Assembly: GCF_900107285.1 (NCBI RefSeq)
Contig: NZ_FNPK01000004.1
Location: 62,001 to 126,000, forward strand
DNA from: Acinetobacter kyonggiensis
GTDB lineage: Bacteria; Pseudomonadota; Gammaproteobacteria; Pseudomonadales; Moraxellaceae
Direction of reading: 5' to 3'
Length of the DNA: 64,000 nucleotides
This document shows, in pieces, positions 10,516 through 20,448 of the stretch. Below the pieces are notes generated by a model that saw nothing but the letters and a program-made list of their open reading frames with translations, was not told the DNA's origin and made no database searches. Within the stretch, counting starts at the first letter, position 1, and each line of letters begins with the position of its first letter. The position numbers and the translations under genes are program-made.

Positions 10516-11730
10516 ATGAATCAACCACCAATAAAAGTCCCTAAAATTAGAATTAATGCTGAACATCAACGCCTTTTATGGCTCAATTTTAGCCCCGCCT
10601 TAATCTTTGGGATCATGACACTTTATGCTTTTTTTATTTTCTGGGGATATAACTCTGATAATTTTAGAGCCAATCCGAGTCAGTTTTTTAATTACTTATT
10701 TATCGTCGGAAATATTGCTTATATTATTTCAAATTTTGTGCTCATTATTTTAATCAAACGTAGTATCAGCAGCGATATTAAATCGCATGTTTGGGATCAA
10801 TTGAGGATGTCTTCCCTTAGTGCTTGGCAAATGACGTGGACACGCTTAATCACTGCACCTGTATTAGCTTGGATCAGCATTCTAGTAAGCACCACCCTCA
10901 TTAGTATTGGCATCATTTACGGTGATTCTAGATTTTCAGACTTTTTTTCGTCTCCACTTTTGCAATGGAGCCTCTATATTTTACATAGCTGGATGATTGC
11001 CAGTATTTTCTTAATCAATTATCTACAATTCAATCGCTCACAATCTGAATGGCAAGGCTCCTTACTGCACTGTATTTTATTATATTTGGTCATAAATACC
11101 TTTATTGTGGGCAATATGCTACACCTTGGGAAGCAACTTTTATCCTTGATCGATTCAGATGCTGGCCTCATTTCATTAAATTCAAACCCTCTGCTTGGCT
11201 TATTTATTATTTTCGCGATCTATATCAGTTTAGGTGTTTGGCAAAGTAGCGCGTATAAATTACATTTAAAATCGAGCAATTTATACTGGTTCATTTCCAC
11301 CTTATTATTGCCTATTATTCTCTGGACCTATCAAAGTCTATGGTTCGTTAATGTTCAATCTTTATTATTTTATATGACCTTAATTTACGGCATAGCAATA
11401 ATTTTCTCACTTAGCATTCAAGATAACCGTATAAGTACACTCAAATATGCTTTTAAACTAATTCAGCAAAAACACTGGCAACAAGCGATTAAAATCCTCC
11501 CTATTTGGATGCCCCTTTTTAGTATTTATCTGTTATTGCTCATTCCTTATGGATTGATGACAGCCAAAGTAACTGGACACTATATTGATAGCTTAATTTT
11601 TTTAATCTGTTATGGCTTAATTATCTTAGTTACCATTAAAATAAGTAAGCACTACAATGCCATCACTTTAGCTTTAGTTTGGTTCTTAATTTTAAAATTC
11701 ATCTTTACGATTTTCATCAATATCTTCTAA
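10516..11730 (+). CDS. ABC transporter permease (ABC-2-like)
   Basis: A 404-residue membrane protein with about ten hydrophobic helices, starting ATG 10516, 1 nt after the stop of the ATPase gene, behind AGGGAGAA. No conserved substrate motif is recognised. The pairing with an exporter-type ATPase and the absence of a binding protein point to an efflux or membrane-maintenance role. The encoding DNA is AT-rich, as expected for a hydrophobic protein. Transcription probably ends at the bidirectional terminator shared with pstB. Confidence 0.75.
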   Translation: MNQPPIKVPKIRINAEHQRLLWLNFSPALIFGIMTLYAFFIFWGYNSDNFRANPSQFFNYLFIVGNIAYIISNFVLIILIKRSISSDIKSHVWDQLRMSSLSAWQMTWTRLITAPVLAWISILVSTTLISIGIIYGDSRFSDFFSSPLLQWSLYILHSWMIASIFLINYLQFNRSQSEWQGSLLHCILLYLVINTFIVGNMLHLGKQLLSLIDSDAGLISLNSNPLLGLFIIFAIYISLGVWQSSAYKLHLKSSNLYWFISTLLLPIILWTYQSLWFVNVQSLLFYMTLIYGIAIIFSLSIQDNRISTLKYAFKLIQQKHWQQAIKILPIWMPLFSIYLLLLIPYGLMTAKVTGHYIDSLIFLICYGLIILVTIKISKHYNAITLALVWFLILKFIFTIFINIF

Positions 11731-11741
11731 TCTTACGACAT

Positions 11742-11769
11742 AAAAAAAGAGCCTTATGGCTCTTTTTTT
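11742..11769. terminator. Bidirectional terminator between the ABC permease and pstB
   Basis: AAAAAAAGAGCC (11742-11753) and GGCTCTTTTTTT (11758-11769) form a perfect 12-bp stem with a TTAT loop. A- and T-runs on both sides serve the plus-strand exporter operon and the minus-strand pst operon. Confidence 0.9.
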
Positions 11770-11783
11770 AACGAAACTAAGTC

Positions 11784-12707
11784 TTAACCAAAACGACCTG
11801 TAATATACGCTTCTGTTAATTGATGATCTGGCTGGGTAAAGACTTTTTCAGTTGCATTTACTTCAATTAAATCACCTAAATGGAAGTAAGCAGTACGGTC
11901 AGAAACACGCGCTGCTTGTTGCATTGAGTGAGTCACAATTGCAATGGTATATTGTGTAGAAAGATCTGAAATCAGCTCTTCAATTTTTGCCGTTGCAATT
12001 GGATCAAGTGCAGAACATGGCTCATCCATTAGAATCACTTCTGGACTCACCGCAATAGTACGTGCAATACATAAACGCTGCTGCTGACCACCAGACAAAC
12101 CTGTACCCGGCTGATTTAAACGATCTTTCACTTCATTCCAAAGACCCGCTTTATGCAAACTGTTTTCAACAATTTCTTCAAGGTCATATTTATCACGTGC
12201 TAGACCGTGAAGTTTTGGACCATAAGCGACATTGTCAAAAATGGACTTCGGAAATGGGTTTGGCTTTTGGAATACCATCCCCACTTGTGCGCGCAATAAA
12301 ACTACATCAAGGTTTGGATCATAAATATTTTGATTATCTAACATCACTTTACCGGTTATACGACACGAATCAATCGTGTCATTCATACGGTTTAAAGTAC
12401 GTAAAAAAGTCGATTTACCACAACCTGATGGGCCAATAAAAGCAATCACTTCATTTTCATAAATATTTAGGTCAATCCCTTTGATTGCTTCTGCTTCACC
12501 ATAATATACATGTACATCTGAAGTACTAATTTTCACATTAGCCGTTTTTGCGTCTTTTTTTGCCGAAGTTTGGGTATCAAATTGAGAAACAAATGAAGTC
12601 CCTTGACGTTTTTTATCCACTTCGGGAGAGATAAATTGTTTCTGTTCTTGATTCACTGATTCGTCCTGTTCTAAGGAATTTGTTTTTGATGCAGTTACAG
12701 TATTCAT
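11784..12707 (-). CDS. pstB: Phosphate ABC transporter ATP-binding protein PstB
   Basis: ATPase of the high-affinity phosphate importer. Walker [10 protein letters not shown] is at residues 92-100, followed by signature LSGGQQQRL, Walker [14 protein letters not shown] and the H-loop in [12 protein letters not shown]. The [19 protein letters not shown] stretch is diagnostic of PstB. The core is preceded by about 55 hydrophilic residues rich in Gln, Lys and Ser, so the protein is longer (307) than the roughly 257-residue E. coli PstB. It is the last gene of pstS-pstC-pstA-pstB; phoU does not follow in this window. Confidence 0.96.
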   Translation of the reverse strand: MNTVTASKTNSLEQDESVNQEQKQFISPEVDKKRQGTSFVSQFDTQTSAKKDAKTANVKISTSDVHVYYGEAEAIKGIDLNIYENEVIAFIGPSGCGKSTFLRTLNRMNDTIDSCRITGKVMLDNQNIYDPNLDVVLLRAQVGMVFQKPNPFPKSIFDNVAYGPKLHGLARDKYDLEEIVENSLHKAGLWNEVKDRLNQPGTGLSGGQQQRLCIARTIAVSPEVILMDEPCSALDPIATAKIEELISDLSTQYTIAIVTHSMQQAARVSDRTAYFHLGDLIEVNATEKVFTQPDHQLTEAYITGRFG

Positions 12708-12719
12708 ATATTGCCCTCT

Positions 12720-14114
12720 CTACCAGCGCACTTCAAATTTCTTACGTAACCAAATCGCAAGGCTATTTAAACCTACCATTAGTGCCAGTAAGACAATAAT
12801 CGCAGCAGCAGTACGTCCTTCAAAGAAGTTACGTAATTCATTGCCCTGCCACAAATAAACTTGGACGGGTAAAGCCGTTGATTGATCTAAAGGTGATACG
12901 GGAATATTGGCAACAAATGCACTCATCCCAATCAATAACAATGGTGCGGTTTCACCTAAAGCATGTGCAACACCAATAATAGAACCCGTCATGATTCCAG
13001 GCAAAGCCAAAGGTAAAACATGGTGAAAAACTGTTTGGATCCGTGATGCACCAATTCCCAAAGCTGCTTGGCGAATAGATGGTGGCACTGCTTTTAACGA
13101 AGCCCGAGTGGTAATAATCACGGTTGGTAGTGTCATTAGACTTAAAACTAAGCCACCCACCAACGGTGCAGAAATAGGTAAATGCATCCAACCAATAAAG
13201 ATTGCAGCCCCCAACAAACCAAAGACGATGGATGGTACAGCCGCAAGGTTATTGATATTCACTTCAATAATATCGGTAATGAAATTTTTAGGTGCAAATT
13301 CTTCTAGATAAATCGCACTTGCCACTCCCAATGGAATCGAGATAAAAATCACGATTAGCATCATGAACAATGAGCCCATGAATGCACCCGCCAAACCTGC
13401 TGTTGCAGGTGAACTGCGCGAATCTGGATTGGTGAAAAGTTGCGTATTGAATGTACGCTGAATAATTCCTTTTGCAGCAAGATCATCAGAAAGCTGACGG
13501 ATTTCTGGGCTTAATTGTTGCTGATCATCTGGTAATGAGCGATCAATATTCCCCGCTAACCAGACATCAATATTGGCATCTGCTAATAAATTCAATTCAA
13601 CTTTTTCACCAATTAAAGCTGGATCTTTAAAGACCATATCTCGAATTCGATAAGCTTCTGAACTGGTATATAAACTACTTAATTCATCACGATAATTGGC
13701 TAATGATGGATCTTTGCTGATTAAACCATTGGCAATCAAAGCATCCCAATCAACCATCCCCATTTTAGTTTGCCATTCTACATAACGCTCTTGGTAGAGT
13801 GCTGGAGACTCGCCAACTTTCTGAGTTGGTCTAGGGCCAGTGTCAATCAATGCAGGATCAAAATAAACAGGAACCGTCATACTGGCTTGCCAAAATGCTG
13901 GAAGGCCTTTATACAAAATACTACCAAACAATAAAGCGACAAAAGCAAGTCCGATGACCACGGAAGAGAAACCGACAAAGCGAAATGTTTTTTCTTTACG
14001 ATGACGCTTTGACAATGAACTTGCAATTTTAGCTTTACGTTTTTCGCGTAATTCCGCAGCTGCACGAGGATCAAATACATTTTGATCCGCTGGAGATGTA
14101 TTTGATGTACTCAT
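12720..14114 (-). CDS. pstA: Phosphate ABC transporter permease PstA (long form, DUF3333 N-terminus)
   Basis: One of the two membrane subunits of the phosphate importer. A cytoplasmic basic N-terminus is followed by a membrane helix (about 45-70) and a hydrophilic region (about 75-230) of the type called DUF3333. The permease domain follows, with LGIGASRIQTVFHHVLPLALPG as the EAA-type loop contacting PstB. At 464 residues it is much longer than the roughly 296-residue E. coli protein. Its start overlaps the end of pstC by 4 nt, indicating coupled translation, and pstB follows after 12 nt. Confidence 0.95.
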   Translation of the reverse strand: MSTSNTSPADQNVFDPRAAAELREKRKAKIASSLSKRHRKEKTFRFVGFSSVVIGLAFVALLFGSILYKGLPAFWQASMTVPVYFDPALIDTGPRPTQKVGESPALYQERYVEWQTKMGMVDWDALIANGLISKDPSLANYRDELSSLYTSSEAYRIRDMVFKDPALIGEKVELNLLADANIDVWLAGNIDRSLPDDQQQLSPEIRQLSDDLAAKGIIQRTFNTQLFTNPDSRSSPATAGLAGAFMGSLFMMLIVIFISIPLGVASAIYLEEFAPKNFITDIIEVNINNLAAVPSIVFGLLGAAIFIGWMHLPISAPLVGGLVLSLMTLPTVIITTRASLKAVPPSIRQAALGIGASRIQTVFHHVLPLALPGIMTGSIIGVAHALGETAPLLLIGMSAFVANIPVSPLDQSTALPVQVYLWQGNELRNFFEGRTAAAIIVLLALMVGLNSLAIWLRKKFEVRW

Positions 14115-15490
14115 TCGTATTGCTCACGATATTTACGCACAATATAGAGTGCTACAATATTAAGACACAGCGTAATTACAAACAGGGTCAAACCGAGTGC
14201 AAATGCCACCAAGGCTTGAGGACTTGCGAAATCTGTATCACCCGTTAATTGCTTCACAATCGTTACGGTGACTGTCGATACAGCCTCAAAAGGATTAACA
14301 TGCAGTAATGGGCTATTTCCTGCCGCAAGCACCACAATCATGGTTTCGCCGACAGCACGGGATACAGCCAATAAAAATGCACCTGTAATCCCAGGTAATG
14401 CGGCAGGCAGTACCACTTGACGAATCGTTTCAGATTTTGTCGCGCCTAAACCTAAAGAACCATCACGTAGTGAACGTGGGACTTGAGTAATAATGTCATC
14501 TGAAAGTGAAGATACAAATGGGATAATCATAATCCCCATTGCAAAACCTGCTGTTAAAGCACTGGTTACATTAATTTCAACACCAATCACTTCACCAATT
14601 AATTTTAAAGCGGGTCCAATCACCATCAGTGCAAATACACCATAAACGATGGTCGGAATACCTGCTAACACTTCAATGGCGGGTTTTGCCCAAGATCTAA
14701 ATTTTGGCGATGCATATTCCGCCAAGTAAATTGCAATCATTAAACCCAATGGTACGGCAACCAGTAAGGCTATACCACTGACCATCAGTGTGCCCCAGAT
14801 CAGTGGCAATAAACCATAACTTCCTTCAGCATTACCCGATGTACTAAAACCAGGGTTCCATTCTGTTCCGAAGAAAAAATCAACTGGAGAAACAAAATTG
14901 AAAAAATGAACCGCTTCCTTAAACATTGACATCACAATGCCAATCGTTGTCAGAATTGCAACCCCTGAACATAAAATCAAAATAACATTGATGGTACGTT
15001 CAACTTGATTACGTGCACGATAATTTTGACTGACCCTTTTCTTCGCCCAAACCAAACCGAGCATTGCAGCACAAATGACGACAGCAAACTTTGCCAATTC
15101 ACTTACTTTTTCGAACTTAGCCAAATGCTCTGCTGCTGCAACTTCATAAGCTGCGGGTGTGTCACTCACACCAAAACCAGAAGCAATTGCTTTGATACGA
15201 TCAATCAGTACATCTATACCCGCGACATCTAAATTTGCGGTAATATTTGTTGGAACATTTTGTAAAATTAAATATTGTAAAACGTTGGCTTCAACTAGAT
15301 TCCAAACAAGTAAAATTAAAAAAGCAGGGATACCACACCATAAAGCAACCAGTGCACCGTAATATCCGGGACGAGAGTGCAACTTCGCAGAGTTATTTCC
15401 CTTACCTGCTAGGTTACGGCTTTTAGATAACCCGATTTGATAGGCTACGGCAATCAATGCCAATAACACACCTATGAGTAGCAGATTCAT
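14111..15490 (-). CDS. pstC: Phosphate ABC transporter permease PstC (long form)
   Basis: Second membrane subunit of the phosphate importer. The C-terminal half is the permease domain, with GLGATKSETIRQVVLPAALP as the EAA-type loop and SRAVGETMIVVLAAG near the end. The N-terminal half (about residues 1-190) adds about three membrane helices separated by a hydrophilic stretch, which short E. coli-type PstC (about 319 residues) lacks. The length is 459 residues. It follows pstS after a 102-nt gap that holds a candidate attenuator, and overlaps pstA by 4 nt. Confidence 0.95.
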   Translation of the reverse strand: MNLLLIGVLLALIAVAYQIGLSKSRNLAGKGNNSAKLHSRPGYYGALVALWCGIPAFLILLVWNLVEANVLQYLILQNVPTNITANLDVAGIDVLIDRIKAIASGFGVSDTPAAYEVAAAEHLAKFEKVSELAKFAVVICAAMLGLVWAKKRVSQNYRARNQVERTINVILILCSGVAILTTIGIVMSMFKEAVHFFNFVSPVDFFFGTEWNPGFSTSGNAEGSYGLLPLIWGTLMVSGIALLVAVPLGLMIAIYLAEYASPKFRSWAKPAIEVLAGIPTIVYGVFALMVIGPALKLIGEVIGVEINVTSALTAGFAMGIMIIPFVSSLSDDIITQVPRSLRDGSLGLGATKSETIRQVVLPAALPGITGAFLLAVSRAVGETMIVVLAAGNSPLLHVNPFEAVSTVTVTIVKQLTGDTDFASPQALVAFALGLTLFVITLCLNIVALYIVRKYREQYE

Positions 15491-15543
15491 GTATTCTCCG
15501 GCATTTTTTCAATTTTCATGCTTTGAAAAAACCTTATTTTTGC

Positions 15544-15579
15544 AAAAAAGCCGATGCTAAGAACTATCCTAGCACCAGC
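15544..15579 (-). terminator. Candidate attenuator between pstS and pstC
   Basis: On the minus strand GCTGGTGCTAGG (from 15579 to 15568) pairs with CTTAGCATCGGC (from 15561 to 15550) over 12 positions if G-U pairs are allowed, and six T follow at once (15549-15544). It is an intrinsic terminator inside the operon, just after pstS. Partial termination would give more binding protein than membrane subunits. Confidence 0.7.
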
Positions 15580-15592
15580 TTATTCATCCTAA

Positions 15593-16618
15593 TTACTTAA
15601 CAGCTTTACCTGCTTTAAAATCTGCAAGAACTTTTGCACGTTCTTTATCAGACATTGAAATAAGACCCGCTTTTTCTAATTTAGAACCTTTACCTGAAAC
15701 TTTTTTGTTTAAGAAGTACTCAGAGTACTGCTGTAAACCTTTGATTGATTTAAGGTGTTCACCTTTCACATAAAAGAACAATGGACGTGATACAGGATAA
15801 GAACCATTTAGAATTGTTTTTTCTGATGGTACAACATTGTTTACTGTCGCTACACGTAATTTGTCACGGTTTTGATCATAAAAACCTAAGCCAAATACAC
15901 CAACTGCACTTGGAGAAGTCTTTAAACGTGCCAATGTTTCAGTATAGTCACCAGAAATCTCAATCACTTTGCCATCTTTACGGAAAGTAGAACATGCTTT
16001 CTTCTGTGCATCTTTGTCTAAATTCTTGAAATATGTATAAGATTCACAACCTGCTTCAACCATTTTTTCTTGGAACACTTCACGCGTACCATGGTTAGAA
16101 GCTGGAATAACCAATGTAATTGGTTCATTCGGAAGTGATTTGTCAATTTGATTCCAATGCGTGTATGGGTTTGCAACTAACTTACCATTTGATGGTAATT
16201 GTGCTGCAAGTGCTGCAAATACATGTTGTGGACGAAGTTTATAAGCAGCTTTTTTTGAGTTAGATGCAAACACAATACCGTCATAACCGACTTTTACTTC
16301 AATAATTTGATTCACACCAGCTTTTTTACATGCAGCTAATTCAGTATCTTTAATTTTACGAGATGCATTAGCGATGTCGATCGTGTTATCACCTACGCCT
16401 TGACAGAATTGCTTTAAACCACCAGATGTACCACCAGAACCAACAACAGGTGTCTTAAATTGTGGGAAAGTATTACCAAACTCTTCTGCAACAATACTTG
16501 AGTATGGCAAAACAGTTGAAGAACCAGCGATTTGGATTGTGTCACGAGCTGCATTTGCTGTTGTTGCTACAACTGCTCCTGAAACTGCTAAAGCAAGTGC
16601 GAGGTGATTTAAGCGCAT
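15593..16618 (-). CDS. pstS: Phosphate-binding protein PstS (periplasmic)
   Basis: Periplasmic phosphate receptor of 341 residues with a classic signal peptide (ending near TTANAARDT). The phosphate-binding signatures of the family are visible: IAGSSTVLPYSSIVAEEF at the N-terminus, VGSGGTSGGLKQFC, and DIANASRKI. It is the first gene of the pst operon. A purine-rich AGAGAGAAAAG lies upstream of the ATG, and a candidate Pho-box promoter lies about 90-120 nt upstream, so induction by phosphate starvation through PhoB is expected. Confidence 0.93.
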   Translation of the reverse strand: MRLNHLALALAVSGAVVATTANAARDTIQIAGSSTVLPYSSIVAEEFGNTFPQFKTPVVGSGGTSGGLKQFCQGVGDNTIDIANASRKIKDTELAACKKAGVNQIIEVKVGYDGIVFASNSKKAAYKLRPQHVFAALAAQLPSNGKLVANPYTHWNQIDKSLPNEPITLVIPASNHGTREVFQEKMVEAGCESYTYFKNLDKDAQKKACSTFRKDGKVIEISGDYTETLARLKTSPSAVGVFGLGFYDQNRDKLRVATVNNVVPSEKTILNGSYPVSRPLFFYVKGEHLKSIKGLQQYSEYFLNKKVSGKGSKLEKAGLISMSDKERAKVLADFKAGKAVK

Positions 16619-16705
16619 TCTTTTCTCTCTTCATTAGATGCAATTTTGAAGCACGCTACTTTTTTATAAAGTTTTGTACTTTTTCGATCTCTGCATTTTG
16701 AGTTT

Positions 16706-16739
16706 AAAATATGACAATGAAGTTACAGCTTTATGACAC
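16706..16739 (-). promoter_or_regulatory. Candidate Pho box and -10 element of the pst operon
   Basis: On the minus strand GTGTCATAAAGCTGTAAC (16739-16722) matches 15 of 18 positions of the PhoB consensus CTGTCATAAATCTGTCAC. A -10-like TATTTT (16711-16706) follows after 10 nt, the spacing used when a Pho box replaces the -35 element. A further TGTCATA lies just downstream, at 16716-16710. Confidence 0.65.
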
Positions 16740-16862
16740 TTTAATGATCTGTATATTTTAAGTAAATTTATGCAGCTACTCAGCATATTCACGCACTTTA
16801 TAAAAATACATAAAACTTTGTTTTGACTTAAAAATTTAGAGACAGATTCAAAGAGGATGTTT

Positions 16863-16964
16863 ATGACAAAAGATCATCCTACAATGTTTTATACAGCTCA
16901 TAATCAATGCAATATTAACTATGATGACTTGGCAAACATGATGGTTTGCAGCTATTTACTGTAA
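16863..16964 (+). CDS. Possible 33-residue small ORF (speculative)
   Basis: ATG 16863 opens 33 codons ending at TAA 16962-16964, with AGAGG 6-10 nt upstream. The peptide begins MTKDHPTMFYTAHNQ and has two cysteines. AGGATG (16854-16859), which includes the ribosome-binding site, can pair with CATCCT (16875-16880) in the early coding region and could mask translation. There is no recognised family and no strong promoter. It may be chance. Confidence 0.25.
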   Translation: MTKDHPTMFYTAHNQCNINYDDLANMMVCSYLL

Positions 16965-17485
16965 ACCACACCGAATATTTGACTATAAATTAATCTATAA
17001 AAGCATGTTTTCTGACAGATCACCACCCGAATATGTATCGAAAATTACTTGGAAAAATTGGATTCAGCCCAATCTGGGCAGCTTAATTTTAAAATTAAAA
17101 AAAGTCACTAGCCTACCGTTTTTAAATACATGTCTATAAATTCGCTCAACATTGGAAAATATGTATGCTGCAATATTTATGACCTCATTTTTACTCATTA
17201 TAAATTTTTAGCAGTATGACTAACCTTGTTTTTAATCAAGTTAATACAGAATAAAAGTAATGACTTAAGCGCAAAAACCCATCCATTAAAGCAATTTAAA
17301 AAAGCAATATTATCATCCACTGATCATTTAAAATTGATTGATTTAACACTTTTAAATTAATGAATAATCATATGAATAAGGATATTTACTCACACATTTT
17401 ATGATGAACAGCTTACTTTAAAAAGTGCTATTGAAATGATCAAAAATCCAAAAGGGATGTTTTTATGCTTTCCCCCCTAACTTAT
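16965..17485. other. AT-rich intergenic stretch, no supported gene
   Basis: About 520 nt between the pstS upstream region and the ddc terminator. I see no open frame with a credible start and ribosome-binding site and no tRNA-like fold. The frame ending in TAA near 17480 has no usable start codon in a good context. Confidence 0.5.
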
Positions 17486-17515
17486 ACAAAAAAGCCAGTT
17501 ATAAAACTGGCTTTT
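17486..17515 (-). terminator. Intrinsic terminator of dat-ddc
   Basis: AAAAGCCAGTT (17490-17500) and AACTGGCTTTT (17505-17515) form a perfect 11-bp stem with an ATAA loop. On the minus strand the stem runs into T residues down to 17488. Confidence 0.85.
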
Positions 17516-17542
17516 CTTTTAACTTAAAATGCTTACATGCGC

Positions 17543-19075
17543 TTAGTCAATTGCTGTCACATAAGTACCAGCTTGAATTGGCCCTTTGATACGCTCTGCT
17601 TCTGCTAACACAAGGTTAAGCAAATTCTTCACGTTATCTAAAGTCGCTACTGGACTTAAAGTGGTCATTTTCAAGGATTGAACTTGACCGACTTTAGTAA
17701 CACCAATATTCGCTTCTCCGCGCGCAAACAATTCATCTGCGACGTTTTGATTCAATGTATCAAGCAATTCTGTTGGATAACCCTCAGGAATCACACGGAA
17801 CAATACAGAAGCGAATTGTGGATCAATCAACATCTCCAAACCATCAGTTGCATTGATATAATCAGCAACCTCACGTGTGAGAACCACACCATGGTCGATC
17901 ATTGAACCATAAAGCTCTTCGCCTAATGATTCAACGGTCATCCACAATTTCAACGCATCGAAACGACGCGTCGTTTGTAGTGATTTTGACACTAGATTTG
18001 GCACACCATGTTCTTCATCATAAGCCGAGTTTAAGTACTCAGCTTCATAATGCATGAAACGGTAGTTCGCTTCGTCTTTCAACAAGAACGCACCACAAGA
18101 AATGGTTTGGAAATAATGCTTATGGAAATCAAGAGTCACTGAATCAGACAATTCGATACCATCTAACATGTCACGGTAGTCATTCGAAAGAATGAGTGCA
18201 CCGCCCCATGCCGCATCAATATGCATCCACGCGCCATATTTGTTGGTGATTTCACGTACTTTCTTCAATGGATCAATCGCACCAGCATCGGTTGTACCTG
18301 CCGTCGCAACCACACATGCCACGATTTTACCCGCTGCTTGAAGATCAGCCATGGTTTTTTCCAAGGCATCCATATCCATCTGTGCATTTTCATTCACAGG
18401 GACAGTCACAACCGATTGGAAACCCATACCCATCATTGCCATGTTCTTTTGCACAGAGAAATGTGCATTTTCAGAACAAATAACTTTGACGTTACGCATT
18501 GCATCCGCAGGTATACCATCACGCTGAACAGACCACGGCTTGCCGTTTTCATCTTTCCAGTTTTTCGCAATGCACCAATCACGTGCCAGCAATACACCCA
18601 TCAAATTAGACTGTGTACCGCCAGAAGTGAACACACCTGCTTGACCCGCACCATAACCAACCTTTTGACGAAGCCAATCAATCAATTGAACTTCCATCAA
18701 TGAACCCGCTGGGCTTTGATCCCATGAATCCATCGATTGGTTGGTTGCATTGATGAGCACTTCCGCAATTTGGCTAGTGACCATCGTTGGGCAATGCAAA
18801 TGTGCAAGTGAGTGCGGATGATGTACTTTCAAGCTTTTATTGAGGAAAAGCTCCACCATACGTTCAAGCGACTTGTGTACACCTAAACCTTCTTTTGAAG
18901 GGTTAAACGCAATTGCACTGCGTAGCTCTTTAATGCTACCGCCTGTATACATTTTGTCATTGTGCAACCATGCTGCGACTGCTTTAGTCGCCTCACCCAT
19001 TGCTGACTCGTAGTCAGCAATGGATTGAGCATCATTGCAGAGTAATGCTTTACGATGTTCTGCAAAATCAACCAT
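17543..19075 (-). CDS. ddc: L-2,4-diaminobutyrate decarboxylase
   Basis: PLP-dependent group II decarboxylase that converts L-2,4-diaminobutyrate to 1,3-diaminopropane and CO2. [20 protein letters not shown] binds [14 protein letters not shown] holds the cofactor aspartate, and K319 in LDFHKHYFQ is the Schiff-base lysine. The length is 510 residues. The ATG overlaps the stop of dat by one base (TAATG), so translation is coupled. In Acinetobacter baumannii this pair makes diaminopropane needed for surface-associated motility and virulence. It ends at a clear terminator. Confidence 0.96.
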   Translation of the reverse strand: MVDFAEHRKALLCNDAQSIADYESAMGEATKAVAAWLHNDKMYTGGSIKELRSAIAFNPSKEGLGVHKSLERMVELFLNKSLKVHHPHSLAHLHCPTMVTSQIAEVLINATNQSMDSWDQSPAGSLMEVQLIDWLRQKVGYGAGQAGVFTSGGTQSNLMGVLLARDWCIAKNWKDENGKPWSVQRDGIPADAMRNVKVICSENAHFSVQKNMAMMGMGFQSVVTVPVNENAQMDMDALEKTMADLQAAGKIVACVVATAGTTDAGAIDPLKKVREITNKYGAWMHIDAAWGGALILSNDYRDMLDGIELSDSVTLDFHKHYFQTISCGAFLLKDEANYRFMHYEAEYLNSAYDEEHGVPNLVSKSLQTTRRFDALKLWMTVESLGEELYGSMIDHGVVLTREVADYINATDGLEMLIDPQFASVLFRVIPEGYPTELLDTLNQNVADELFARGEANIGVTKVGQVQSLKMTTLSPVATLDNVKNLLNLVLAEAERIKGPIQAGTYVTAID

Positions 19076-20448
19076 TATGCGCCTCGTACAGCAACAAGTG
19101 CTTCAGCAATGGCTTTCTTAAAGCGAACCATAACTTCTACACATTCTTCATGCGTAATGATCAATGGGCAAAGTAAACGAATTACAGTACCGTTACGACC
19201 ACCTTTCTCTAACAACAATTTGTTATCGAAACAAGCGGTCTGGATAGCAGCTGCCAATTGAGAATCACCTGGTAATGAACCCATGTGATCTGCTGTTTGA
19301 CGTTCGTCTACAATCTCAACACCCAACATCAAGCCACGGCCACGTACGTTACCGATACATGGGAATTCTACAGCTAATTTTTTAAATTCAGCTTGTAAAA
19401 AATCACCACGTTCTTGTGCATTTTGCGCAAGATTTTGCTCTTTAATAGTGTTGATTGTTGCAAGACCAGTACCCATCGCCAATTGGTTACCACGGAAAGT
19501 GCCTGTGTGACCCGCAGGTTGCCAAGCGTCAAATTTGCGCTTAATACCAAGAACTGCAAGCGGTAAGCTACCACCTACTGCTTTTGACATCACCACAACA
19601 TCAGGTTCAATGCCTGCGTGTTCAAAAGCAAACATTTTACCTGAACGGGCAAAACCTGCTTGAACTTCATCAAGAATCAACACAATATTATGTTTTTCAG
19701 TGACTTCACGGATCTTTTTCAACCATTTGGTTGGTGCTGTAACTACACCACCTTCACCTTGAATAGCTTCAAGAATCACGGCTGCAGGTTTAGTTACACC
19801 ACTTTCTACGTCTTCAATAAAGTTTTCAAAGAAGTAAGTTAAGGCATCTACACCTGCTTCACCGCCAAGACCCAGTGGGCAACGGTATTCATGCGGATAT
19901 GGCATAAACTGTACGCCTGGCATTAAGCCATTTACCGAATTTTTCGCAGATAAGTTACCTGTCATGGCTAAAGCGCCATGCGTCATTCCGTGATAGCCGC
20001 CTGAGAAGCTAATCACGGAACTACGACCTGTATAGGTCTTCGCCAATTTAATTGCTGCTTCTGTACCATCTGCACCAGATGGGCCACAGAACTGTAAACA
20101 ATACTCTTTTTTACCACCAGGTAATTGTTCAAGTAATGCTTCAGTGAATGCATCTTTTAAAGGCGTTGTTAAATCTAAAGTATGTAATGGGAGACCACTC
20201 GTTAAAGTATCTTGAATACTTTGAATAACCGCAGGATGGTTATGGCCTAAAGCCAAAGTCCCTGCCCCAGCCAAACAATCGAGGTACTCTGTACCTTCAA
20301 CATCAGTAACCCAGCAGCCTAAAGCTTTTGCTATCGCTAACGGTAATTTACGTGGATAGCTACGAACATTGGATTCCATTTGGCTTTGGCGAGTCAAATA
20401 GTATTCGTTAGTAGAATTAGGGGCAGGATTTACAGAAGAAACGCTCAT
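19075..20448 (-). CDS. dat: L-2,4-diaminobutyrate:2-oxoglutarate 4-aminotransferase
   Basis: Class III PLP aminotransferase of 457 residues that forms L-2,4-diaminobutyrate from aspartate semialdehyde and glutamate. Conserved features are [17 protein letters not shown] (phosphate-binding region), [28 protein letters not shown] (cofactor aspartate) and K289 in [15 protein letters not shown] (PLP lysine). First gene of the dat-ddc operon that supplies 1,3-diaminopropane. ATG 20448 opens onto a 470-nt upstream region holding the promoter. Confidence 0.96.
   Translation of the reverse strand: MSVSSVNPAPNSTNEYYLTRQSQMESNVRSYPRKLPLAIAKALGCWVTDVEGTEYLDCLAGAGTLALGHNHPAVIQSIQDTLTSGLPLHTLDLTTPLKDAFTEALLEQLPGGKKEYCLQFCGPSGADGTEAAIKLAKTYTGRSSVISFSGGYHGMTHGALAMTGNLSAKNSVNGLMPGVQFMPYPHEYRCPLGLGGEAGVDALTYFFENFIEDVESGVTKPAAVILEAIQGEGGVVTAPTKWLKKIREVTEKHNIVLILDEVQAGFARSGKMFAFEHAGIEPDVVVMSKAVGGSLPLAVLGIKRKFDAWQPAGHTGTFRGNQLAMGTGLATINTIKEQNLAQNAQERGDFLQAEFKKLAVEFPCIGNVRGRGLMLGVEIVDERQTADHMGSLPGDSQLAAAIQTACFDNKLLLEKGGRNGTVIRLLCPLIITHEECVEVMVRFKKAIAEALVAVRGA

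Noticed and set aside
12062..12439. 125-codon frame opposite pstB
   Set aside because: Antisense shadow of the PstB ATPase domain with no independent support.
18221..18703. 160-codon frame opposite ddc
   Set aside because: It is antisense to an intact, well-conserved decarboxylase and rich in His, Thr and Cys as expected for a shadow frame. No start signal.
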